In this document: piece by piece, positions 1 to 7,391 of the stretch
How the letters are laid out: every line of letters starts with the position of its first letter
Numbering within the stretch: position 1 is the stretch's first letter
Source of the DNA: an uncultured Treponema sp.
Lineage (GTDB): Bacteria; Spirochaetota; Spirochaetia; Treponematales; Treponemataceae
DNA: 23,497 bases
Direction: 5' to 3'
Assembly: GCA_946611835.1 (NCBI GenBank)
Contig: CAMOEE010000009.1
Span: 1-23,497, forward strand
Notes under the pieces: model-generated
Database searches by the model: none
What the model was told of the DNA's origin: nothing
What the model saw: the letters and a program-made list of their open reading frames with translations, nothing else
Made by a program: the position numbers and the translations under genes

Positions 1-934
1 TGGGAGTTCCGTAAATCACTTCGCTTACCAGGGTAAGGCTCTGCAGCGTGCGGGGGCCAAGACCTGGAGTGAGCAAAAGGGACTCAAAATCCTTGTTGTC
101 ACTCTCATAGGCTGTGGCAAGAACAGCGCCTAGCCTTTTTAAGTCCACATCCTCGGCATGAACTTCATGATGAGAAGGCATCACGAGGTTCCGGTCGTTA
201 CGCAGTTCAAATTCTGCTGCATAATTTTCATTTGAGATTTTTGCAATTTCCCTAATCATTCTGTCGGGATTTTCCTGCGTGAGCGTGAGAATGCTTCCCC
301 GCGTTTCTTTTGCAGCCCTGTCCGTCAGGTTCAGAATCTTTCCCTGATTTTCGCCCGTGACTCCAGAATGGGGCTCCTCCACAAAAGACCTGAGATTTTC
401 CGAAGACCAGTGATATCGCCGTGCCGTGCGGGTTTGTGTGTTCATTCCCTGCTGGACTACGACCCAGTCTCCCTCGTCGCTGAGGACAAAATTGTGCATG
501 TAAAGCTGAAAACCGTCCTGGACAGCACAGCCGTCGACTTTTGCCGTGAGCTTACTTGCCTTTACCAGGGAAGAGCCGTCCAGGCCTGTAGCATCGGCCA
601 GAAACAAAAGCTCGTCCGGCGTTTTTCTGGAATATTTGCCCCTGCCGCCGCAAACGCAGAGCCCGAAATCCCTTGCCCGCTCGTTGATACCCCGTTTGAG
701 GGCGTACATAACGCTCGTGGTGATTCCGCTTGAGTGCCAGTCCATGCCAAGGACAGCTCCCAGCGACTGAAACCAGAGCGGGTCTGAGAGGCGGGTGAGA
801 ACTTCTTTTTTTCCGTAATTGATTAGAAGGGCTTCGACGATTTGTGTTCCTAAAAGTTTCATTCTGTCGGCGAGCCATTTTGGAACGACGCCAGTGTGGA
901 GCGGCAAATCTGCGTAGCCTGAGCGTTTCAGCAT
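1..934 (-). CDS. DUF763 family protein (3' end cut by window edge)
   Basis: Translating the minus strand from the ATG at 934 gives 311 open codons that run off the left edge with no stop. The N-terminus reads MLKRSGYADLPLHTGVVPKW, which matches the usual start of DUF763 proteins (KRxGxADLPLH, then a PxWL/M segment). Further in are DWHSSGITTSV and a glycine-rich CVCGGRGKYSRKTPDEL segment, also typical of the family. DUF763 is found in archaea and scattered bacteria and its function is unknown. The start is fixed by the conserved N-terminus. It has no Shine-Dalgarno; instead a TATAAT box lies 7 bp upstream, so the message may be leaderless. The gene diverges from the porin operon on its right. 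The family assignment is from memory of the motif, and no function is claimed. Confidence 0.85.
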   Translation of the reverse strand, partial: MLKRSGYADLPLHTGVVPKWLADRMKLLGTQIVEALLINYGKKEVLTRLSDPLWFQSLGAVLGMDWHSSGITTSVMYALKRGINERARDFGLCVCGGRGKYSRKTPDELLFLADATGLDGSSLVKASKLTAKVDGCAVQDGFQLYMHNFVLSDEGDWVVVQQGMNTQTRTARRYHWSSENLRSFVEEPHSGVTGENQGKILNLTDRAAKETRGSILTLTQENPDRMIREIAKISNENYAAEFELRNDRNLVMPSHHEVHAEDVDLKRLGAVLATAYESDNKDFESLLLTPGLGPRTLQSLTLVSEVIYGTP

Positions 935-940
935 GAGGAG

Positions 941-969
941 ATTATAAAACGGAAAGGGGAAAGTGGAAA
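941..969 (-). promoter_or_regulatory. Candidate promoter of the DUF763 gene
   Basis: On the minus strand, TTTCCA (969-964) and TATAAT (946-941) are separated by exactly 17 bp. Counting about 7 nt beyond the -10 box puts transcription start on or next to the A of the ATG at 934. No ribosome binding site fits between them. Confidence 0.5.
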
Positions 970-1019
970 GGGGAAACTGAAAACGGAAAACGGAAAGTTG
1001 AAAGTTGAAAGTTGAAAAC
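949..1019 (+). repeat. Degenerate purine-rich short tandem repeat
   Basis: This stretch is a run of GGAAA/GAAAAC/GAAAGTT words with a period of about 7 bp. It is most regular at 985-1019, where GAAAACG and then GAAAGTT units recur. It lies between the divergent DUF763 and porin promoters. One strand is almost entirely purine. No coding potential is apparent. Confidence 0.6.
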
Positions 1020-1068
1020 GGTGAGTTGCGGGTTTTATACAAATTTTCTTGAATTTTGTAAAATTCTG

Positions 1069-1097
1069 TTGACAGAAAGTGATAGTGACACTATCAT
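1069..1097 (+). promoter_or_regulatory. Promoter of the porin / galactosidase operon
   Basis: A consensus -35 TTGACA (1069-1074), a 17-bp spacer and a -10 TATCAT (1092-1097) predict a start near 1104. This leaves a leader of roughly 77 nt before the porin ATG at 1181. The spacer and -10 overlap the first of two dyad operators. Confidence 0.75.
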
Positions 1098-1132
1098 AAT
1101 TTTGAAATTAAGAAGTGATAGCGGTACTATCA
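1080..1132 (+). promoter_or_regulatory. Two tandem dyad operators over the porin promoter
   Basis: Operator 1 (1080-1096) is TGATAGTGACACTATCA, an 8-bp perfect inverted repeat around one base, overlapping the -10 box. Operator 2 (1116-1132) is TGATAGCGGTACTATCA, which keeps the outer TGATAG/CTATCA arms and lies just downstream of the predicted start. The centres are 36 bp apart. Size and symmetry fit a dimeric repressor. The TetR protein encoded at 6596-7288 is the obvious candidate, but that pairing is inference. Confidence 0.65.
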
Positions 1133-1180
1133 AAATTGTGGCCGCAGTTCACGAAAGGTTATTCAAAAAAGGAGGAAAAT

Positions 1181-3034
1181 ATGAAAAAACTTATTGCTGC
1201 GGCGTCGGCACTTGCCCTTACGGCTGGATTGGCTTTTGGCGAAACACACGAGACTTTGAAGGCTCACACTCTCTCAACTTCGGTTGGTGACATTTCTTTT
1301 GGTGCGTGGGGCAGGTCTACTTTTAATGCGGGAAGAAAATGGACTTCTACCAAGATTACTGCGGATACGACTTCTACTTATAATGACCTTGTTGCAAATG
1401 CTGATGCAATCAACAATGGTGCAGTAACTGCTGCAGTGGGGGCTGGTGCACTAACATTAGCTGATGCTGGTGCTCTTGCTGCAGGAACTGATGATGGTAC
1501 TGCGGCTGGGAAGTTGCAAACATGGGTAATAGAAAATAAAGACTCAAATACAGCTGCGGCAATGGCATATAATCTTGTTGCATCTCAAACACTTGTAAAT
1601 ACAATGCAAGGTCTCGAAAAAGACGAGTCTGACACAAAAAATTACATGGGCCTTGCTCCTGACTGGTCTTACGGTTCACGAGTCGGCTTCTGGATTATCG
1701 GACGCACTCCTAACCAGCACTTTGGCTTTGACTTCAACCTGGATGCTGATGCCCGTGCCCTTTTTGTTCATAAACTCTATGATTCTGACGAGGCTTCTGC
1801 AGATGTAAACTACAATAAGGACGGAAAATATGCCGTTGCAATCGGTGACCAGGCTAAAATCTGGGGACTTTTCGATAATCCTCTTTTTCAGACAAAAGTT
1901 GCTTTCGGTCGTATGCGTGAGCAGGAGCTCCGAGGTACAATCGGCGATTTCGGTCAGCGTGAGTCAAGCGATGTAAAATCTGAGGACGATATTTTTCAGG
2001 AAATCTGGACTGCTACAGGCCTCTTCCTCTCAACAAAAGGAAATGAGGATTCTCTTCTTAATGGATTCTATGCAAATGCTGCAATCGACTTGGCAGGAGT
2101 CATCGGGCTGACAAAAGATTCGGACGGAAACATTGTTTCTAAAAACGAAAATGCCGGTGACAAAGATTCAGGTCAGGAAGTTGGAATGTATGACGGTTTC
2201 CGAACTATTCAGACTGGTGTAGGTTACACTCTCCCGGGCCTTTTCCAGCTTAAGGCTCAGTATTGGGGCGATTCTATTTCAGCTTCTAACTACCGCTACG
2301 AGGCAAGCAAATATCAGAAGGCTCGTGCCGCAGGTTACGATATGAACGACTACTATGGCCGCATGGAATTCGGTATTGACTGGCTGGGATTCATGGGCGG
2401 AGCAACAAGCTTCCTCGACCCGAAACTTGACCTTGAGAAAACACCGAATGCAAACCTCATCGAACTTGGCTTCAAGGTTCCAATCGTAACAAGCGAGGGG
2501 CTGCGCGACTATGATCCAGAAACATTCTACAACTGGTATTCTTGCTTGGGAACAATGGGCGTAATCGAAAAAGGATTCATCATGTACAAAGGCCATGTCT
2601 GGGGCGGAATGGGAACTTCAAACCTGGCTCAGTATTCTTACGGTCTTGTCAACATGAACAAAGGTGACGGCGCAAATATCTTCATGGCAGGCATCGACTT
2701 CCTTACAGAGATTTGTATCAACCCATTTGGAAAACAGGACTTGTTCGTAGGTCTTTCTGGAAACTACAACATCACATCTGCAAGTGCCAACGGAAAATTC
2801 ACTTATGGAACAAACGAGCTTAACATCAAGGATCTAGAGCTCCGCCAGCACAAATTTGCAGCAGAACTTTATGTAAAGAAAACATTTGCTTCAAATAACT
2901 TCATGTTCGCTGGTATCGCAGGAAACTTCGTATTCCAGAATATGGACGGTACTGTTGAGAGTGTTGTTGACCTCTCATACAAAGGCAGCACAAAGAAATT
3001 CTACATGCCGATCGGCGTAGAAATGTTCTTCTAA
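1181..3034 (+). CDS. Outer membrane beta-barrel (porin-like) protein
   Basis: This 617-residue protein starts with a classical signal peptide (residues 1-20, charged MKK, hydrophobic core, AFG before ETHE). The rest is a long alternating polar/aromatic sequence rich in Gly, Asn, Tyr and Phe, and it ends in VEMFF, the terminal aromatic typical of barrel proteins. The start at 1181 is chosen over an in-frame GTG at 1115 because AAGGAGG sits 5 nt upstream and the signal peptide begins there. Residues about 65-130 form an Ala/Gly/Asp-rich insert that looks like a surface loop. As first gene of the operon with GH36 and a GPH symporter, it probably admits the sugar substrate across the outer membrane. 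The exact family is not recognised; substrate is inferred from neighbours. Confidence 0.75.
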   Translation: MKKLIAAASALALTAGLAFGETHETLKAHTLSTSVGDISFGAWGRSTFNAGRKWTSTKITADTTSTYNDLVANADAINNGAVTAAVGAGALTLADAGALAAGTDDGTAAGKLQTWVIENKDSNTAAAMAYNLVASQTLVNTMQGLEKDESDTKNYMGLAPDWSYGSRVGFWIIGRTPNQHFGFDFNLDADARALFVHKLYDSDEASADVNYNKDGKYAVAIGDQAKIWGLFDNPLFQTKVAFGRMREQELRGTIGDFGQRESSDVKSEDDIFQEIWTATGLFLSTKGNEDSLLNGFYANAAIDLAGVIGLTKDSDGNIVSKNENAGDKDSGQEVGMYDGFRTIQTGVGYTLPGLFQLKAQYWGDSISASNYRYEASKYQKARAAGYDMNDYYGRMEFGIDWLGFMGGATSFLDPKLDLEKTPNANLIELGFKVPIVTSEGLRDYDPETFYNWYSCLGTMGVIEKGFIMYKGHVWGGMGTSNLAQYSYGLVNMNKGDGANIFMAGIDFLTEICINPFGKQDLFVGLSGNYNITSASANGKFTYGTNELNIKDLELRQHKFAAELYVKKTFASNNFMFAGIAGNFVFQNMDGTVESVVDLSYKGSTKKFYMPIGVEMFF

Positions 3035-3135
3035 TCGAAATTACATCCATGTAATTTCGATTAGATACGAGAAAATTCTGTTCACCTAAAGGTAAAACAG
3101 AATTTTCTCAAGTCACCCCGCCTCCTTGCGGGGTG
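3031..3135 (+). promoter_or_regulatory. Three consecutive hairpins between porin and GH36
   Basis: Hairpin 1 has perfect 16-bp arms (3031-3046 and 3049-3064) with a 2-nt loop and contains the porin stop codon. Hairpin 2 has perfect 14-bp arms (3069-3082 and 3096-3109), with a nested ACCT/AGGT stem in its loop. Hairpin 3 pairs CACCCCGC (3114-3121) with GCGGGGTG (3128-3135) around the loop CTCCTT. None is followed by a T-run, so they are not standard terminators. They could stabilise the porin message, slow transcription or reduce downstream expression. The loop of hairpin 3 is complementary to the Shine-Dalgarno AAGGAG of the next gene (3157-3162). Confidence 0.75.
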
Positions 3136-3170
3136 GATAATCGAACAAGCAAAACTAAGGAGCGAAAACC

Positions 3171-5072
3171 ATGAAAGAGATTGAGACAAAACAGTATTTC
3201 TATCACGGCGATGAGCATGTTGATATTGAAAATCGGGTTTTCGAGACTCTTTCTCTTGATTCCCTCCTTGATTTCTGCTTTGAGGGGGAAGAAAAAGCCT
3301 TTTGCAAGGCGCATGACTTCGCTTTTTATGGTTCGGGCTGGCAGTCCTGGGGATTCGGCGGCGAGATTGACGAGGGAAAGTACCAGAAAAAATATTTCCC
3401 TGTCGTTCCCCAGTGGAAGAAGTATTTCTCTCTTCCGGGCAGGCTTCCGAAATCAATCAAATCAAAGAAAGTTCTTACAGGCTCTTTTTTCATCTATTTT
3501 CGCTGGAATTTCGGCGGAAAGAACCTTTACCTGGCACTGGCCTCCACTGGAAATGTACGCTCTTCAGGCGATGAAAAGGCCCTTCCGCCCGTGCTTTTCT
3601 TCGTTGACCGGAAATTCCGCATGATTACGGCGGCTGTCTGCTCTGAAGGGAAAAAATGGCGAGAGGGTGAGAAAATCGCTTCTCTCGCGGTCTTTTCTGC
3701 AGGAGATTTCTTTGAGCTTAGGGAAAAAACTCGCTCCCTCTTTGCGGCGGACAGAAAGGCAAGGTTCGGAAAACTTGATTTTCTGAATGCGACCCCCTTA
3801 AAGGACAAAATCACCGTGGGCGGCTGGGAGTCATGGTACAATCATTATGCCGACATCAACAGCGCTCTGATTCAGGGGGATTTGGAGGGGCTTTCAAAGA
3901 CAGAAAACCTTATCAAGACCCGTTTTTTGGATTCAAACAAGCCCTGTGTTTTTCAGGTCGATGACGGCTGGGAAATCTCCCTCGGTGACTGGGATGCCCA
4001 CCGGGAACGCTTCCCCCATGGAATGACGGCTTTGGCCTCATCAATCTCCGGGAAAAACCTGATTCCGGGCCTCTGGCTTGCTCCTTTCATCATCGACTGG
4101 CGCAGTGAAGTCGCAAGGTCTCACCGTGACTGGATTCTTCGTGACGAAAGGGGAAAGCCCCTTGCCGCAGGCCTTAACCCTCTTTGGGGAAGTGCATTCG
4201 GAAAGGACCAGCCATCCCTTCCGTATTCATATTTTTGCTTTGATTTAAGCCGTGACGATGTGATTGATTACCTGGATTCCCTCATGGAAAAAGTCGTTAA
4301 TGTCTGGGGTTTCCGTTACATCAAGCTTGATTTTCTATTTGCTGGAATGCTTAAGGGCGGCTTCAAGAATGGCGGGGCGGCCTACGAGTGGTATGACCGG
4401 GCTGTCAGAATTCTTACAAAAAGGGATGTGAACAAAAAAGGAGAGAGGGTTGCCTATCTTGGCTGCGGTCTTCCTTTCGAGCCCAGCTTCAACGCCCTTC
4501 CGCTCTCAAGAATCGGAACTGATACAAAAGAAGACTGGGATATTCCCTGGATGAAAAATGCCGGCTATCCCTCAAGGCCCAGCGCATTCGTGAACATGCA
4601 GGACACTCTGGGCCACGCTTTCTGGGACAACGGCGTTTTCGTGAATGACGGGGATGTCGTTTTCCTGCGATACGAGAATATCAGCCTTTCGGACAAGGAA
4701 AAAATTTTGATTGCGCTGGTGAACTTCCTTTTCTCAAGTCAGATTATGCATTCTGACGATCCCCTGCATTTCGATGCGGAAAAAGAAGGCCAATTCACCA
4801 GAAAAGTCGGGTCGCTCTACAGGCTTTTTGAGAATGAAGATTTCGGAGTTGAGAACCGAGATTCAACGAGCTACTTCATCTTCTCAAAAAACGAAAAGTA
4901 CACGGGCTTCATCAACCTGAGCGACAAGATTATTAATATAGAAAGAAAGGAACTTGTCTCAAGATTCATGGAAAAGCCAGAGAACCTTGAGACGGTCATT
5001 GAATACGGAGAGCGAAGGAGGGACGGATTTTCATTCGAGCCTCATTCAATCTCGATTTACGAGATAAAATAA
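3171..5072 (+). CDS. GH36 alpha-galactosidase
   Basis: This 633-residue glycoside hydrolase matches clan GH-D family 36, which releases terminal alpha-linked galactose from sugars such as melibiose and raffinose. The (beta/alpha)8 barrel motif FQVDDGW is near residue 264. The predicted nucleophile is D387 in YIKLDF, and the predicted acid/base is D451 in RIGTD. The 64-residue gap between them suits the family. There is no signal peptide, so it should act in the cytoplasm on imported sugar. The start at 3171 is supported by AAGGAG 8 nt upstream. It lies downstream of the porin and in the same operon as a MelB-type transporter, which fits galactoside use. Some GH36 members act on other alpha-galactosides or as N-acetylgalactosaminidases, so the exact substrate is open. 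Confidence 0.85.
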   Translation: MKEIETKQYFYHGDEHVDIENRVFETLSLDSLLDFCFEGEEKAFCKAHDFAFYGSGWQSWGFGGEIDEGKYQKKYFPVVPQWKKYFSLPGRLPKSIKSKKVLTGSFFIYFRWNFGGKNLYLALASTGNVRSSGDEKALPPVLFFVDRKFRMITAAVCSEGKKWREGEKIASLAVFSAGDFFELREKTRSLFAADRKARFGKLDFLNATPLKDKITVGGWESWYNHYADINSALIQGDLEGLSKTENLIKTRFLDSNKPCVFQVDDGWEISLGDWDAHRERFPHGMTALASSISGKNLIPGLWLAPFIIDWRSEVARSHRDWILRDERGKPLAAGLNPLWGSAFGKDQPSLPYSYFCFDLSRDDVIDYLDSLMEKVVNVWGFRYIKLDFLFAGMLKGGFKNGGAAYEWYDRAVRILTKRDVNKKGERVAYLGCGLPFEPSFNALPLSRIGTDTKEDWDIPWMKNAGYPSRPSAFVNMQDTLGHAFWDNGVFVNDGDVVFLRYENISLSDKEKILIALVNFLFSSQIMHSDDPLHFDAEKEGQFTRKVGSLYRLFENEDFGVENRDSTSYFIFSKNEKYTGFINLSDKIINIERKELVSRFMEKPENLETVIEYGERRRDGFSFEPHSISIYEIK

Positions 5073-5100
5073 ACCACAGATTACACAGATTACACAGATT
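5072..5100 (+). repeat. 29-bp AACCACAGAT repeat, copy 1
   Basis: A 29-bp unit made of three CACAGATT words spaced by TA, starting AACCACAGAT and overlapping the last base of the GH36 stop codon. Related copies are at 7291-7319, 7341-7370 (inverted) and 20347-20375 (inverted). It fills the gap before the ribosome binding site of the next gene. Confidence 0.8.
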
Positions 5101-5118
5101 TAATAAGGAGAAGCTATT

Positions 5119-6627
5119 ATGGACAGGTCGTCTTGTATTTTTGGAAATATTATCGATAAAAAGACTTTGCGTAAGGCGGCGGCTCAGCAGAAGAAATTCC
5201 TTAAAAAATTCGGGGATGACAGAAATACTCCTTATCATCTTGCGGTAGTAGACAATGATGTCCTCACCCCCGCTTTCGGGGCCAAAGTCCTGGTGCTTTC
5301 AAAAGAAGCGATGGGGAAGCTGCCTGAAAGAGCTCTCATTATCGGAAATATCCGCATGGGCTTCGGTCATTACAGAATCTCGATGGCAATGGCCAGTGCG
5401 GCACGCAGCCTGGGTTACACGCCTCTCTGGCTTGACCTCAACTCATTCCCGGAGACGACCTGCACGAAAATCATCGCTTATCAGAATAAATTGTACTCAA
5501 TGGCCTCAAGGCTTTCCCAGAAGTCAAGGCTCTTCAACAAGTTTTTCTGGGATCCCCTCAACACGGAGGGCTTCAAAAAACTCACTTACAATGCAGTCGA
5601 CCAGAAAACGGCCGAGCTTATGACGCCTCTTTTCCATGATCTTCCGGGGGATACTCCTTACATCGCAACCCATGTCTGGCCAAGTCAGGCTGCCATTCAT
5701 GCAGGCTTTACTCATGTGGTGAACGCAATTCCCGACAACTGGGCTATGGCCCTTCATTTGAGCGAGGGTTCCCTTCACCTGGTGCAGACCCCTTCTTCTT
5801 ATCTTTCTTACAGGACTTTAAAAGGCTTTGCGGGCGATAAAATCCTGAATCCAATGGGCCAGGACGATATACTGTATGCCGGCCACTATGTTGACCATGA
5901 GATGGTGGCTAATATCGAATCTGACTGCAGGAAAAGGCTGGAGAGAATCAGCGGAAAAAAGCCCCTGCGCTTCCTTCTTACAATCGGAGGGGCCGGGGCT
6001 CAGGGAGAATATTTCGCCTCGTTAATCAGGGCCCTGCTTCCTTACATAAAGGAAAAAAAGGCCGTACTTTACCTTAACATCGGGGACTATGCGAATGTCT
6101 GGGACTTCTTTAAAGAAAAGATTCCTGGCATCGGAGAGATTTCAAATACACATTTCAATGACTGGGACTTCACAAAGTCTTTTGCCATGAGGGCTTTGGA
6201 CGATGATTCCTGCTCGGGCGAAGAGTCAAGCGGAATCCATGTTTTCTGCCACAAGGATATTTTCGCCGCAGTCTATGCCACAAATCTCCTGATTCGTGCC
6301 TGTGACTGCCTCATCACAAAACCCAGCGAGCTTTCCTTCTACCCGGTCCCAAAACTGATGATTCAGCATGTGGGCGGACATGAGTGCTGGGGAGCTGTGA
6401 GGGCGGCGGAAGTAGGGGATGGAAGTCCTGAATGCCCCAGCCTTGAATATGCTGCCTTTATGCTCAGGGAATTCCTTGAAAGCCCTGACTTGCTCAAGAA
6501 AATGAATTTTGCGATTATGTCAAACAAAAATTCCGGCATTTACAACGGCGCTTATCATGCTGTTGAAAAAGCGATCGGAATTGAGGAGAGCCGGTATGAG
6601 TGGGCAGGTTGTACAGGTCAAAAGTGA
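5119..6627 (+). CDS. GT28/MGDG-synthase-like GT-B protein
   Basis: This 502-residue protein has no signal peptide. Residues about 73-86 read ALIIGNIRMGFGHYRIS, resembling the GxGHxR loop at the N-terminus of MGDG synthases and MurG-type GT28 enzymes. Near residues 395-420, CDCLITKPSELSFYPVPKLM and then VGGHECWGA resemble the GT28 donor-binding segment (KPxxLtxxEa...P...GqE..NA). Such enzymes transfer a sugar, often galactose, from UDP-sugar to a membrane lipid. The start at 5119 follows AAGGAG (5105-5110) after the 29-bp repeat. Its 3' end overlaps the TetR gene by 32 bp, so the two are coupled. The family is not one I can name with certainty. It may make a galactolipid in an operon that also has a galactosidase, or be a treponemal protein that only keeps the fold. 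Confidence 0.6.
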   Translation: MDRSSCIFGNIIDKKTLRKAAAQQKKFLKKFGDDRNTPYHLAVVDNDVLTPAFGAKVLVLSKEAMGKLPERALIIGNIRMGFGHYRISMAMASAARSLGYTPLWLDLNSFPETTCTKIIAYQNKLYSMASRLSQKSRLFNKFFWDPLNTEGFKKLTYNAVDQKTAELMTPLFHDLPGDTPYIATHVWPSQAAIHAGFTHVVNAIPDNWAMALHLSEGSLHLVQTPSSYLSYRTLKGFAGDKILNPMGQDDILYAGHYVDHEMVANIESDCRKRLERISGKKPLRFLLTIGGAGAQGEYFASLIRALLPYIKEKKAVLYLNIGDYANVWDFFKEKIPGIGEISNTHFNDWDFTKSFAMRALDDDSCSGEESSGIHVFCHKDIFAAVYATNLLIRACDCLITKPSELSFYPVPKLMIQHVGGHECWGAVRAAEVGDGSPECPSLEYAAFMLREFLESPDLLKKMNFAIMSNKNSGIYNGAYHAVEKAIGIEESRYEWAGCTGQK

Positions 6628-7288
6628 GACAAGACAGGAAAAAAAAGACGGACGGATTCAGTCAATAATCGAATGCAGTTACGGTCTTTTTTCTGAAAGC
6701 GGAATCGAAAATATCTCGATGAATGACATTGCCGCAAAATCAAAGATAGGCGTGGCTTCATTGTACCGCTATTTCCAGACAAAGGAAGAGCTTGCGATTG
6801 AAGTTGCGATTTACGCATGGAATCTTGAGACCCAGGTTTTCAACGAGGTCTTCACGAGCGATGAATACAAGAACTTGACGGGATTTGAGCAGCTGAAGGA
6901 TTTGCTTGAGGTTTTCTCTGAAGCTCTTGTAACCCAAAGAAGTTTTTTCAGCTTCGTCTACTATTTCGATTCCTTCATAAAGAAGGAAAAAGTAAGTTCT
7001 GAAAAACTCGCCCAGTACGAGAAAACGATTCTTGGCACTAACTCAATCGTAGTTCAGGCGCTGGAAAAAGGAATTTCCGACGGGTCGATTTCATTCAGCG
7101 GCTCCCAGAACGAACTTCTTGCAAAAGCAAGCGTTCAGGAGATGTTCATAACAATGATGCACTCCCTCTTCTGCCTTGCTCAAAAACTCTCGATTTCGGG
7201 AGACTTGCTTGCTATGGACAAGAGCGTTGAGGCAAGAAAGCAGATTGAGATTTTGATAAACATCCTGCTTGTTGCATTGAGAAATTAA
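6596..7288 (+). CDS. TetR/AcrR family transcriptional regulator
   Basis: This 230-residue protein has a TetR-type N-terminal DNA-binding domain: an IIECSYGLFSESGIENISMNDIA helix pair, then GVASLYRYFQTKEEL, the canonical recognition helix and YxYFxxKEEL motif at about residues 50-67. The helical C-terminal part is the usual divergent ligand and dimer domain. The start is the ATG at 6596, with GAGGAG 7 nt upstream (6583-6588), inside the 3' end of the preceding gene. Upstream in-frame starts would extend further into that gene and are unlikely. Being within the operon suggests autoregulation. The tandem TGATAG/CTATCA dyads at 1080-1132 are candidate operators. Ligand unknown, probably a sugar or glycolipid intermediate. 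Confidence 0.9.
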   Translation: MSGQVVQVKSETRQEKKDGRIQSIIECSYGLFSESGIENISMNDIAAKSKIGVASLYRYFQTKEELAIEVAIYAWNLETQVFNEVFTSDEYKNLTGFEQLKDLLEVFSEALVTQRSFFSFVYYFDSFIKKEKVSSEKLAQYEKTILGTNSIVVQALEKGISDGSISFSGSQNELLAKASVQEMFITMMHSLFCLAQKLSISGDLLAMDKSVEARKQIEILINILLVALRN

Positions 7289-7290
7289 GA

Positions 7291-7370
7291 AACCACAGAT
7301 GGCACAGATGGCACAGATTAAAATCTGAAATAAAGAAAAAAATCTGTGTGAATCTGTGTAATCTGTGGTT
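7291..7370 (+). repeat. Inverted pair of 29-bp repeats forming a long hairpin
   Basis: Copy 2 (7291-7319) and copy 3 (7341-7370, reverse orientation) of the AACCACAGAT repeat face each other across a 21-nt A-rich loop. The arms pair over nearly their whole length, with only the GG/TA spacer positions and one extra base mismatched. The structure lies between the TetR and symporter genes, so it could act as attenuator, processing site or mRNA stabiliser. There is no T-run directly after it. Confidence 0.8.
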
Positions 7371-7391
7371 AAAAACAAAGGAGATTTAAAA

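Noticed and set aside
552..878. Minus-strand 108-codon frame inside the DUF763 region
   Set aside because: It overlaps the DUF763 coding frame on the same strand and has an unnatural Arg/Pro-rich composition; the DUF763 frame is supported by family motifs.
1115..1180. Longer porin start at GTG 1115
   Set aside because: It would put 22 residues ahead of a clear signal peptide and lies inside operator 2; ATG 1181 has a strong SD.
5072..7370. 29-bp repeats as a CRISPR
   Set aside because: Copies are far apart, in mixed orientation, and not separated by regular spacers; no cas genes are present.
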